DNA from: CAWDMN01 sp963803155
GTDB taxonomy: Bacteria; Acidobacteriota; Terriglobia; Versatilivoradales; Versatilivoraceae
Assembly (NCBI GenBank): GCA_963803155.1
Contig: CAWDMN010000033.1
Coordinates: forward strand, 62,001 to 126,000
Length of the DNA: 64,000 nt
Direction of reading: 5' to 3'
Made by a program: the position numbers and the translations under genes. The number at the start of each line of letters is the position of its first letter. The first letter of the stretch is position 1. A model generated the notes under the pieces. The model was not told the DNA's origin, made no database searches, and worked only from the letters and a program-made list of their open reading frames with translations. Shown piece after piece: positions 26,657-34,441 of the stretch.

Positions 26657-26754
26657 CGCAACTCGTCCAGGATCAGCTCGTGCAGGCAATTCCGCCGGCT
26701 TTCCAACCTCATGAGGTTTTCCCTACCAGAAGCAATGTTAAGATCTCTGGGCAT
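26641..26754 (-). CDS. Possible 37-residue peptide fused onto the receptor remnant
   Basis: An ATG at 26754 preceded by GAGGAG at proper spacing opens a 37-codon frame (begins MPRDLNIASG, contains 'RRNCLHELILDELRAVGR'). Its last five or so codons are in the receptor-derived sequence, where it stops. It is probably the surviving 5' end of an unrelated gene or an out-of-frame leader created by the deletion. No family is recognised; translation is plausible but function unlikely. Confidence 0.25.
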   Translation of the reverse strand: MPRDLNIASGRENLMRLESRRNCLHELILDELRAVGR

Positions 26755-26971
26755 ATACAACTCCTCAGGCTGTTCTTAATACCAGAATTTATTCTGTTGA
26801 GCAGAACATATCTCTGCGGCTAACTCTGTCAATTGAAGGTTATTGAAATAAAAACAAGGGAAAAGTGGGAGATATCGAAATTTTGGATAACATTTGGCGG
26901 GATTGGGGGAAGAGAAGCGGTTCACAAATAAGGTGCGCAGAGTCACCGGGGCGACTCTGCGCAAGCTGGTC

Positions 26972-28003
26972 CTAGTCCGGCAAATTTCTGGCCAAGGATT
27001 CCAGTTCCGGCTCACCAGGTTCGAGAGGCAGCCGGATTTTGCCGCGTTGAACCACCGAACGGCAAATGGCCATCATGATCTCGAATCCTTTATAAGCACT
27101 TTCGCCGTTGCAAGAGTGGACTTTGGCGGGATCGTCCAGCCATTCGGCAATTTCCTGGATGTAAGGAGGCATGTCGTGGGCATAATCCATGGCGCCTGGG
27201 CCGGAAATGACGCCGGCGTCGCGCGTTACCGCACGCCAGCCGCCCTTGGTCAGGACTTCGGCAAAGCCTTCGGTTCCCTGAGCGCCCATTCGACACTTGC
27301 CCCACCAGTTTTCAACCTCGGGGACATCGGGTGCGCCGTCGCCGCTTTCCAGAATCCCTCGAACTCCGTTGGAATACTGAACAATGCCAGCGATATAATC
27401 GGGGGAGGGATGATTGTCGCTGAATTTGCCCTTTCCTGAAGCCTGTCCGACCACCCATTCCGCCTCGGCATTGTCGTTGAACCAGCGGGTGTAATCGATC
27501 AAGTGAGTAAACATGTGCATCATCCAGCCGGTGGCCGTCCCGTAAACCGTGTGGACGCGGCCAATGGCGCCGCTCCCGATAATTTCCTTCACTTTTTTAT
27601 AGTGATCTCCATAGCGGTGCTGGTGGCTGACCACGGTTTTTACTCCAGCCTGGCGCACGAGCTTCATCATTTCCAGCGCTTCGTTGGTCGAGGTGGCGAC
27701 GGGCTTTTCATAAGCGATCAGGCTCGAACCATTTTCCACTCCCAGTCGAATCATTTCCAGCCGCAACGAAGGCAAGGTGCAAAAGCAAAAAACATCCGGC
27801 TTGATATCGCGCAACAGCGGTGCGATTTCCTGACTCGTCGCGGGATTGCCGAATTGTTTGGCGGCTGCCGCCAGACGCTCCGCATTGATATCGCATAGCC
27901 CCACAAGATCGAACCGGCCATTCTTCACAAAGGCGTCGGCGTGGTGAAGTCCCCGCTTGCCGCAGCCGGCGACTACGACAGTGTATTTCTTGTTTTGTGT
28001 CAT
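26972..28003 (-). CDS. Gfo/Idh/MocA-family oxidoreductase 1
   Basis: A 343-residue cytoplasmic NAD(P)-dependent sugar or cyclitol dehydrogenase. The Rossmann fold opens with 'VVVAGCGKRGLHHADAF' and includes 'LVGLCDINAERLAAAA'; the family Lys lies in 'IAYEKPVAT'. The C-terminal alpha/beta domain has 'MHMFTHLIDYTRWF', where the His-Asp pair fits the catalytic His of the family. TTAGGAG precedes the ATG. It lies in a row of minus-strand sugar genes with the aminotransferase (28435) and SIS protein (29974). The substrate is not predictable from sequence. Confidence 0.87.
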   Translation of the reverse strand: MTQNKKYTVVVAGCGKRGLHHADAFVKNGRFDLVGLCDINAERLAAAAKQFGNPATSQEIAPLLRDIKPDVFCFCTLPSLRLEMIRLGVENGSSLIAYEKPVATSTNEALEMMKLVRQAGVKTVVSHQHRYGDHYKKVKEIIGSGAIGRVHTVYGTATGWMMHMFTHLIDYTRWFNDNAEAEWVVGQASGKGKFSDNHPSPDYIAGIVQYSNGVRGILESGDGAPDVPEVENWWGKCRMGAQGTEGFAEVLTKGGWRAVTRDAGVISGPGAMDYAHDMPPYIQEIAEWLDDPAKVHSCNGESAYKGFEIMMAICRSVVQRGKIRLPLEPGEPELESLARNLPD

Positions 28004-28018
28004 ATCAGTGTGCTCCTA

Positions 28019-28103
28019 AGAAAATGGCGTGGATGGAGGCGGGATGCCCCGTCTGAGTTTGCCAAACTTGCTCAGACGGCCTGAGGGCAGGCCGCCTCCA
28101 TCA
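28019..28103. repeat. Dispersed palindromic repeat family D, copy 2
   Basis: 'ggaggcgggatgccccg', 'ctgagtttgcca', 'ctgagggcaggccgcctcc': the outer ends GGAGGCGG and CCGCCTCC pair, so the element is a hairpin. It directly precedes the oxidoreductase start. Copy 1 is at 25141. Confidence 0.7.
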
Positions 28104-28265
28104 TCCTTTTTTTTTCTGTATCCCCAACCTGGCATGGCCAGAACCAAAAGAAAAAACATTAACGACAGAGGTCACAGAGAAAAATGAGGAGGAAAATCTT
28201 TCAACTCGATTCACGTCAAAATCAGGTAAGGTTGAAAAAGTCCCAATTCCCTCAAGACCCCAGCT

Positions 28266-28372
28266 CTGTGCGGCAGCCACGCAAAATGCATTTTATGAGG
28301 CGTGGAACCTGGCCACCAAGCCAAAAGCCCACGGCTTCCGCCTGAAGCGGACTCACCGTGGCTGCCCTATAC
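28266..28372. repeat. Dispersed repeat family E, copy 1
   Basis: Includes 'gcattttatgaggcgtggaacctggcc', 'aagcccacggc' and 'caccgtggctgcc'; similar strings in reverse orientation occur at 34281-34420. Non-coding. The rest of the 28104-28434 gap holds nothing recognisable. Confidence 0.5.
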
Positions 28373-28434
28373 ACGAGAATCTGAGCCGTTCCCTTTCCAA
28401 TTGTGAGTCCCCGAAAAGCCGGGAAGAAGTCCCG

Positions 28435-29556
28435 TTAACGGTTCGCCTTGTCCCAAGCGAGGATTGCGTCGATGGTGATCGACACTTCCTGATCGGTCAA
28501 TTCAGGATACATGGGAAGCGAAAGAACCTGAGCAGCGGATTTCTCGGTTTGGGCTAGAGAACCGCTGATGCGAGCGCCGCAACCCCATGGATAGCCCTCT
28601 TGTTGGTGAATGGCAATGGGATAATGAGTCAATGCAATAATGTCCCTCGCCTTAAGGTAAGCCTGCAAGTCATCCCGTTTTGGAGTCTCTACCACATAGA
28701 GGTGATAAACGTGCCGGTAACCAGGCAGGGCGGCAGGCAATTTGAGGGAAGTACCATTCAAAGCTTCATCATACATTTTGGCGATTTCCCGGCGTCGATC
28801 GCTCCATTGGTCCAGTTGTTTCAATTTGATACTCAGTACCGCGGCATGAATGTCGTCCAACCGGCTGTTATAACCAATGCTGTGATGGGACCGCTTGAGG
28901 GATCCATGGCCCCGCAATTTGCGCACTTGAGTAGCCAATTCTAAATCGTTGGTGATCAATGCGCCTCCGTCTCCGAAACATCCCAGGTTCTTCTGGATGA
29001 TGAAGCTGGTTGCCACTGCATTGCTCAATTCGCCAATCGCGAAATCGTTCCCTCGGGCGCCGAGAGCTTGGGCATTGTCTTCCAATACCAGAAGATTATG
29101 CGCCTTGGCAATCTTGGCAACTTCGCGCATTTGGGCGCATTGTCCGTACAGATGAACGGGAATGATTGCTTTGGTTTTGGGAGAAATGGCGGCTTCGATC
29201 AAATTTACGTCGATGTTGCGAGTGTCAGGATCACAGTCCACAAAGACCGGCGTGGCGCCGACAAACCAAATGGCTTCAGCGGTGGCAAAAAAAGTATTGG
29301 AAGTGGTAATGACCTCATCTCCCGGACCAATTCCCCAGGCATCCAGGGCCAGCCAGAGTGCGTCCGTACCGGAGTTGACTCCTACGGAATCCTTGGTGCC
29401 GCAATAGGCGGCTAATTCTTTTTCGAATTGGGGAACCTTAGGGCCAAGTACATAAGAGCCACTTTCCAGGACTTCCAGGATAGCCTGATCGATTTCCTTT
29501 TTAAGATTGTGGTACTGACGGACATGTCCATAAAATCCGATTTTTGTTGTTGCCAT
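28435..29556 (-). CDS. DegT/DnrJ/EryC1/StrS-family PLP aminotransferase
   Basis: A 373-residue PLP enzyme of the sugar aminotransferase family, which moves an amino group from glutamate or glutamine to a keto-sugar. Visible landmarks: 'VGVNSGTDALWLAL' (phosphate-binding region), 'VLEDNAQALGA' with Asp160 and Gln163, 'SFIIQKNLGCFGDGGAL' with the Schiff-base Lys189, and 'GYNSRLDDIHAAVL', the typical family motif. GGAGG is 8 bases before the ATG. It lies between an oxidoreductase (26972) and an SIS-domain protein (29974) on the same strand, a set that fits oxidation and transamination of a sugar; direction (biosynthesis or breakdown) is not clear. Confidence 0.9.
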   Translation of the reverse strand: MATTKIGFYGHVRQYHNLKKEIDQAILEVLESGSYVLGPKVPQFEKELAAYCGTKDSVGVNSGTDALWLALDAWGIGPGDEVITTSNTFFATAEAIWFVGATPVFVDCDPDTRNIDVNLIEAAISPKTKAIIPVHLYGQCAQMREVAKIAKAHNLLVLEDNAQALGARGNDFAIGELSNAVATSFIIQKNLGCFGDGGALITNDLELATQVRKLRGHGSLKRSHHSIGYNSRLDDIHAAVLSIKLKQLDQWSDRRREIAKMYDEALNGTSLKLPAALPGYRHVYHLYVVETPKRDDLQAYLKARDIIALTHYPIAIHQQEGYPWGCGARISGSLAQTEKSAAQVLSLPMYPELTDQEVSITIDAILAWDKANR

Positions 29557-29973
29557 GAAATTGCCTCCATTAATTTTTAAAATATAAGTTTTACTTCATT
29601 TCGAGCTTCAAACTGGCTTGAGGTTTTCTGCTTCGACGCCGTCCGGACCTCTCCTCGATTTTGCGATCTCACCCTTGTTGAAATTCACCGCGAAACGATG
29701 ATGGAAATAAGCCGGGGATTCGCGGTGTTTTTTTGTCGAATGCCCCAAACGTCAACCCGTACTCACATTGTTGCGCCTTCAGCCGCGGCAATTGGAAAGC
29801 TCGCTACCGGATGCCGGGGATTACAGCTCAAAGGAACCGTCACTCTCTTTAATTGGAACTGCCAGATCCACAAGCCTCAATCCGCCGGAGATTGGTGGCC
29901 TACCGTCTGGCGGGTGGGGTCTGGGTTGCCGGGGATTTATCCCGCTGGAGCCGAGTGTAGCACTTCAAGAAAC
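29557..29973. other. Gene-free gap
   Basis: No gene, hairpin terminator or known repeat copy is convincing. The promoter and ribosome-binding site of the aminotransferase should lie at its left end (GGAGG at 29565-29569). Confidence 0.45.
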
Positions 29974-31008
29974 TCAAAGAGGAAGAGTCACCTTTTGAAG
30001 TGAACGTGGTTTATCTGGATCCAATCCCTTAATCTCCGCGAGTAAAGAAGCAAACATTTGGGCGGGAACGATGTAAGGGATCGGAGTGTAGATTTCCGGC
30101 AATGAATCCGGCATCCGCAAACAGCGCATTCCGGAGGCAGACGCCATTTCCTCCGGCCCGAAAACCAAAATTTCAGCTCCAAGCCGGCTGAGCTGGCGAG
30201 TCAGTTTTTTCAACTCCGCGGCGGTTTTGCCGGGAGGCATGAAGACAAACGCGGGGGATCCCCCTTCAATCATGGCGATGGGACCATACAGAAAATCGGC
30301 GGCCGAAAAAGGTTCCGCCGCCACTCGGCAGGTTTCCATCAATTTTTGAGCCATCTCCAGGGCATTCGCGAAGTTCAATCCCCGAGCCACAATGACGCAC
30401 TGCCGCATGTAGCGATAACGGGAGACCATGGAACGCAAAGTCTCTTCCAACTTCAAAATTTCGGCCACCTGGTCTGGGATTTCACTGATTCTTTCCAAGG
30501 CCACATGAGATCCGAGCGCTGAAGCCAGCAAGTACATGACCAACAACTGGCCAGTGTAGCTCTTCGTGGCGGTGACGGTTTGTTGTTTACCGCCACGCAC
30601 CAGAAAGACCTCGTCGGCGAATTGAGTGATGGGAGAATCCTCTTCGCTGGTGATGCCCATGGTGACGGCGCCGCGCCGCCGGGCCAGCTCCAGAACAAGA
30701 TTAGTGTCAGCTCCAATCCCCGATTGGGAAATTCCCACCACCAGAGTCTGGCGAAAATCCAAGGGGGCGCGATAAACCGTGTGCACTGAGGATGCGCATA
30801 AAGATACGGGGATTCCAGTGGTGACTTCCAACAGGTAGCGGCCGAACAAGGCGGCGTTGGCTGAGGTTCCCCGCGCTGCCAGGACAATCAAGCGAAATTT
30901 ATGTTTGGCGGCGAATTTCTGGAAACCCAGCGCGTGCTTGCTTTCAGCCTTGAGCGTACGGCGCAAGACTTGAGGCTGTTGATGGATTTCCTGCATCATC
31001 CTCGACAT
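29974..31008 (-). CDS. Double-SIS-domain sugar-phosphate isomerase/deaminase-like protein
   Basis: A 344-residue protein resembling the isomerase half of glucosamine-6-phosphate synthase and the NagB-II/AgaS/FrlB group, without the glutaminase half. SIS domain 1 (about 35-165): 'LIVLAARGTSANAALFGRYLL' and 'LVVGISQSGIGADTN'. SIS domain 2 (about 195-325): 'VIVARGLNFANALEMAQKLME' and 'EPFSAADFLYGPIAMI'. The C-terminus 'DPDKPRSLQKVTLP' is the family's terminal signature. Without a glutaminase domain it more likely deaminates or isomerises an amino-sugar phosphate than makes one. GAGGTGAT precedes the ATG. The neighbouring aminotransferase supports an amino-sugar theme. Confidence 0.82.
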   Translation of the reverse strand: MSRMMQEIHQQPQVLRRTLKAESKHALGFQKFAAKHKFRLIVLAARGTSANAALFGRYLLEVTTGIPVSLCASSVHTVYRAPLDFRQTLVVGISQSGIGADTNLVLELARRRGAVTMGITSEEDSPITQFADEVFLVRGGKQQTVTATKSYTGQLLVMYLLASALGSHVALERISEIPDQVAEILKLEETLRSMVSRYRYMRQCVIVARGLNFANALEMAQKLMETCRVAAEPFSAADFLYGPIAMIEGGSPAFVFMPPGKTAAELKKLTRQLSRLGAEILVFGPEEMASASGMRCLRMPDSLPEIYTPIPYIVPAQMFASLLAEIKGLDPDKPRSLQKVTLPL

Positions 31009-31178
31009 AGATCACCTCAAAAAACTGTCAGTTTATAGAAAATCTGCCAAGATTTCAAATGTGAAATAAAACGAAAGTGGGAATAATAACGTGCTCTGTT
31101 TTCATGTTTCGATTTTCGGAGGACCGGGGGTGGCGAATCATGGGCGCAGCTTCACTCGATCGACTTGCTGCCGATCTT

Positions 31179-31290
31179 GTAGCGCAGACTCGCGCTTTTC
31201 AACGAGTCTGCGGCTTTTGGCTGAGCACCATCCTAGTACATCGTCAACCAAGGAAAAAGCTGCAGAGTCAAACAACGACTGCGCTACGGC
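31179..31290. repeat. Dispersed palindromic repeat family A, copy 3
   Basis: Starts 'gtagcgcagactcgcg', includes 'cgagtctgcggcttttggc', and ends 'gactgcgctacggc', closely matching copy 1 at 2630-2746, with complementary ends. Confidence 0.75.
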
Positions 31291-31312
31291 CTCGCTCGTG
31301 CAAAAGTCAAAA

Positions 31313-31375
31313 CGGGTGGAGCGGGAGCACGTGACCGCGGTCACCCGGTGCACGCTCGCCTAGGGGGCAGAGTCC
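31313..31375. repeat. Repeat family C, partial copy
   Basis: 'ggtggagcgggagcacgtgaccgcggtcacccggtgcacgct' parallels the left half of the copy at 36604 ('ggtggagcgggcgcgagtgaccgccgtcaccggtgcatgct'). Described here by position: shared strings are GGTGGAGCGGG, GTGACCGC and CGGTGCA. Confidence 0.6.
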
Positions 31376-31430
31376 GAGCCATATGTGAGTGGCCGCGCAT
31401 TCCATCGACGTAAGACAAAAAGCACGAATC

Positions 31431-31525
31431 GCTAGCGATTGATCAGGGGGAGATACAACAACCAAGCGATGCAAAGCCAGTAAAACTGTGTTGATCGCTC
31501 GTTTCACTTCGCGCTTGTGGATTGG
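31431..31525 (-). repeat. Repeat family B half-sites
   Basis: A tail-out pair: 'agcacgaatcgctagcgattgatca' style head (31431-31454, inverted) and 'tgatcgctcgtttcacttcg' tail (31490-31509, inverted). This is the junction between two minus-oriented units, separated by a ~35-base spacer, with the rest of both units missing. Confidence 0.6.
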
Positions 31526-31564
31526 CATGACGGAGCAACGACGGTTCTCAACGACAGGAGGCAT

Positions 31565-32632
31565 TCAAATCGCAACTTTCTCACAAGCTCCAGTCCGGGC
31601 GGAGCGATAAATAGCTTCCACGATTTCAAGAGCCTTCAAACCGTCATCTCCCGTGAATGAAGGGGGTTCCCGGCGGCGGATGGAGAGAGCCAATGCTTTC
31701 AAATAGTCAAGGCCGGCTATTCCCCCATATCCCGGTTGCAAAGGCAAATCAAAAACCAGCCGCTGATTATCGGGATGAGAATGCGGCCCTTCATTGCCGC
31801 AAACAAAAAGAGATTCATGGGTTCCTTCAAAGGAAGGGCTCCAAGTCAAAACCCCCGTGGTGCCACGCAAAGAAAGATACAGATCCCGTCCATTAGGGAA
31901 GGAATCAGGGACGGTGTAACTGATATCCAGGTTGAGCAGCGCTCCTTTGGAAAATTGCACCATGGCCAGGGAATGATCTTCAATATCGTATTCCTGATTC
32001 ACTTGCAGGGTGCGGCCGAGAACTTCAACCGCTTCATCCTCCAGGACCCAGCGGAACAGATCGATCCAGTGGACGCCGAGGTTGTGCATCGGTCCTCCCC
32101 CGCTGCGCGCCTTGGAAAGCATCCAGCCCGCGTTTCCCTCGATGTAGCGGTGCAGGCGACCCGCCGCGCAACGGCCCGTACAGGCGACTATCTCTCCCAG
32201 AAGGCCCTGCTGGATCAGTTCCTTCATCTTTCTGGCAACCGGATGATGCCGCCAAACGTAAGGAGCCGAAATTATCACTCCCGCCTTTTGAGCAGCCTTC
32301 AACATTTCCCGAATGCCATCCGCCGTCGCCGACATCGGCTTTTCGACGGCCACGTGAATCCCGCGCTCACAGCAGGCCATGGCGGCTGGGGGACAATCCG
32401 CGTGCGGCAGAAAAATCAATGCAAGATCGATTTTTTCCCGGCGAATCAACTCCCGCCAATCCGCAAAGCCGGCGAGGGAAAAATCTCTCCGGAAGTTCTC
32501 CAGCAGTTCGGGATTGTATTCCGCTACCGCGGTTACCCGATATTCCGGCAAAGCTTGAAAAAGCGGCATGTAACTGCGCGGGTGCAGGTGGGCCAGTCCG
32601 ATGATTGCGACCGATAAAGGTTGTGTTGGCAT
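31565..32632 (-). CDS. Gfo/Idh/MocA-family oxidoreductase 2
   Basis: A 355-residue NAD(P)-dependent dehydrogenase-like protein. The start is placed at ATG 32632, preceded by GGGGGA; the frame is open 27 codons further. The family Lys is in 'HVAVEKPMSATADGI' and the C-terminal domain has 'MHNLGVHWIDLFRWVL'. The nucleotide-binding loop is unusual: 'VAIIGLAHLHPRSY' lacks the GxGxxG pattern seen in the three other family members here, so cofactor binding may differ. It sits between the SIS gene and the epimerase-like gene on the same strand. Confidence 0.83.
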   Translation of the reverse strand: MPTQPLSVAIIGLAHLHPRSYMPLFQALPEYRVTAVAEYNPELLENFRRDFSLAGFADWRELIRREKIDLALIFLPHADCPPAAMACCERGIHVAVEKPMSATADGIREMLKAAQKAGVIISAPYVWRHHPVARKMKELIQQGLLGEIVACTGRCAAGRLHRYIEGNAGWMLSKARSGGGPMHNLGVHWIDLFRWVLEDEAVEVLGRTLQVNQEYDIEDHSLAMVQFSKGALLNLDISYTVPDSFPNGRDLYLSLRGTTGVLTWSPSFEGTHESLFVCGNEGPHSHPDNQRLVFDLPLQPGYGGIAGLDYLKALALSIRRREPPSFTGDDGLKALEIVEAIYRSARTGACEKVAI

Positions 32633-33016
32633 TAAATCATCCCCCAACTCGCGAACAGTAGTCAGTGGTGAGTGATCAGTGGCTAAAATCCGCAAATATA
32701 TTGATGACGGCAACTACTCAGGCCAGTTCGGGAGGAGAGATTCCGGACCTTTTATTTCCAGCGGAGTTTTACCCACAATTTTTTGACACCATGCCGCAAC
32801 CCTGCACGGCAGGCGTCCCGCAGCGTGGCGGACTTTCAGCGTGAAAACGCTCTTTTTGTTTGTCGAATCTTGCCCTATCTCCAATGTCAAAATTCCGTGG
32901 ATAAAACTCAGCCTTTCCAGGCGGGGAGTCGCGGACCCATGCTCCGTAACAAAATAGACCTGAGCAGTTACTAATAGCGAATCTTATTCCTCTGCGAAGC
33001 GCTGAAATTTTTGGCC
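32633..33016. other. Gene-free gap
   Basis: No recognisable gene. Open frames here have no domain and overlap on both strands. The leader of oxidoreductase 2 lies at the left end. Confidence 0.4.
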
Positions 33017-34060
33017 TCAAAAGCGGCCGTTGGAAACTTCAAATTTGGTCGGCTTGCCCAGATTGCGTCCCCCTTGCTCCACCCATTGGCCAGTCCATTC
33101 GAGTAATTGTTGGGCCGAGATTCGAGGTTTTTCAAGAAGTGAATAGCAGCGGGAGGCATTGCTGAGCAATGCCTGGCCGCAGCTTTCTCCCTCGTATTGC
33201 ACTTCACAACCCCATCGTTTGGCAAAGAACTCCGTCGCTTCACGGAGGGTGATTTTTTCCGGCCCGGTGACATTGAGCGGAAATGGGGGAGATTGGCAAA
33301 GAGCGAGGGAGCGCAATGCATAAGAGTCGGCATCACCTTGCCAGATGGTGTTGAATGACTCCACACTCAGGTTGACCGGCTTCCCGCCACGGACTTTCCA
33401 GGCAATATCCGCCAGAACGCCATAACGCAGGTCAGTGGCGTAATTCAATCGGTAAAAGAGGCAGCGGGTCCTGTTTTCATGGGAATAATATTCAAACACT
33501 CTCTCTCTGCCGAGGCAGGATTGCGCATATTCCCCGACGGGATTCAAAGCATCCGTTTCCACCGAACCGGTGGAGGAAATCGGCAACGGCGGATAAAGAT
33601 TTCCCGTGGAGAAGGCGACAATCCGGCTGGCGGCAAAGGTTTTGGCTACCTGGGCGGGAACCAGCGTATTGCTGACCCAGGTAAGGTCCGGCCGTTCGCT
33701 GCTTCCAAATTTCCGCCCCGCCAGGTAAATGACGTTTTCAAAACGAGGCAGAGCGCGGATCTGGTTTTGGTCTAGCAAGTCACAGGCTCTGGCCTCAATG
33801 CCACGTTGTTCAAACCATTCCTTGGAACCGGGAGAAGAAAAACGTGAGACAGCCAGGACCCTGCAAGAAGAGCAGGCTTTTTGCTCGCTGCGATGAATTC
33901 TCCAAGTCAGGGACGCTCCCATTTTTCCGCCGGCCCCCAGGATGAGAATGTCCCCTTTCAGCGATTTGAGGAATTCAATGTCGCTTTCATACGGCTGGGA
34001 GAGGAAATTTTCCAGCTCTTCTTCGCTGGATATTGTCTCCGGGAATTTGAATTCAGTCAT
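33017..34060 (-). CDS. NAD-binding epimerase/dehydratase-like protein with altered catalytic Lys
   Basis: A 347-residue extended SDR-like protein. The dinucleotide motif 'ILILGAGGKMGASL' starts unusually late (residues 38-51) after a ~35-residue N-terminal extension rich in Glu. 'VIYLAGRKFGSSERPDLTW' and 'IVAFSTGNLYPPLP' match the strand-4 and strand-5 regions of nucleotide-sugar epimerases. At the YxxxK site the sequence is 'GEYAQSCLGRERVFEYY': Tyr178 is present but the Lys position is Cys182. Either Lys/Arg from the next turn substitutes or it has a different reaction. AAAGGAAAG precedes the ATG. It heads a row of minus-strand sugar genes. Confidence 0.8.
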   Translation of the reverse strand: MTEFKFPETISSEEELENFLSQPYESDIEFLKSLKGDILILGAGGKMGASLTWRIHRSEQKACSSCRVLAVSRFSSPGSKEWFEQRGIEARACDLLDQNQIRALPRFENVIYLAGRKFGSSERPDLTWVSNTLVPAQVAKTFAASRIVAFSTGNLYPPLPISSTGSVETDALNPVGEYAQSCLGRERVFEYYSHENRTRCLFYRLNYATDLRYGVLADIAWKVRGGKPVNLSVESFNTIWQGDADSYALRSLALCQSPPFPLNVTGPEKITLREATEFFAKRWGCEVQYEGESCGQALLSNASRCYSLLEKPRISAQQLLEWTGQWVEQGGRNLGKPTKFEVSNGRF

Positions 34061-34083
34061 TGCTTATCTTTCCTTTGAATGAA

Positions 34084-34161
34084 AAATCTCAAATCTCAAA
34101 TGGCAGATGGCAGACGGCAGATGGCAGACGGCAAATGGCAAACGGCAGGCAGCAAACTGCA
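34084..34161 (+). repeat. Heptanucleotide repeat tract (F1)
   Basis: About eleven consecutive 7-base units of the form AAATCTC, AAATGGC, AGATGGC, AGACGGC, AAACGGC. The same heptads make up the tracts at 57347, 58123 and 63066. Here only one arm is present. It starts 24 bases before the epimerase-like start codon, on the opposite strand sense. Confidence 0.75.
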
Positions 34162-34280
34162 TTTGAAGAATGCAGTGTCAGCGGCAAAACATCGGGAAGT
34201 GCCCCTCTCTCATCTGCTGAGAGACTCGCTGCACCATCTGTCTTTAAAAAATCGCAACGGCCCAAATCCTCGTGTCATTG

Positions 34281-34420
34281 GTAGCCACGGTGATCGCTTT
34301 TCCTCGCGCCGTGGGCTTGTGGCTAGGCGGCCAGGCTCCACGCCTCGAACAATGCACTCAGCGTGGCTACCGCTCAGAGGCGTAGCGAGCAAGCACCTGC
34401 ATTTTATGTGCCTGGCCATG
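34281..34420. repeat. Dispersed repeat family E, copy 2 (inverted)
   Basis: 'tagccacggtga', 'gccgtgggctt', 'ggccaggctccacgcctc' and 'gcattttatgtgcctggcc' are the complements of, or repeat, strings in 28266-28372. It has internal inverted repeats ('tagccacggtg' / 'gcgtggcta'). The rest of the 34162-34441 gap has no gene. Confidence 0.5.
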
Positions 34421-34441
34421 TTGAGACGAAATCCCGCCCCA

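Larger units (their letters stand above)
31009..31564. other. Gene-free gap made of repeats
   Basis: Holds a family A copy (31179-31290), a family C half (31313-31375) and two family B half-sites (31431-31525). No gene is supported. Confidence 0.55.
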
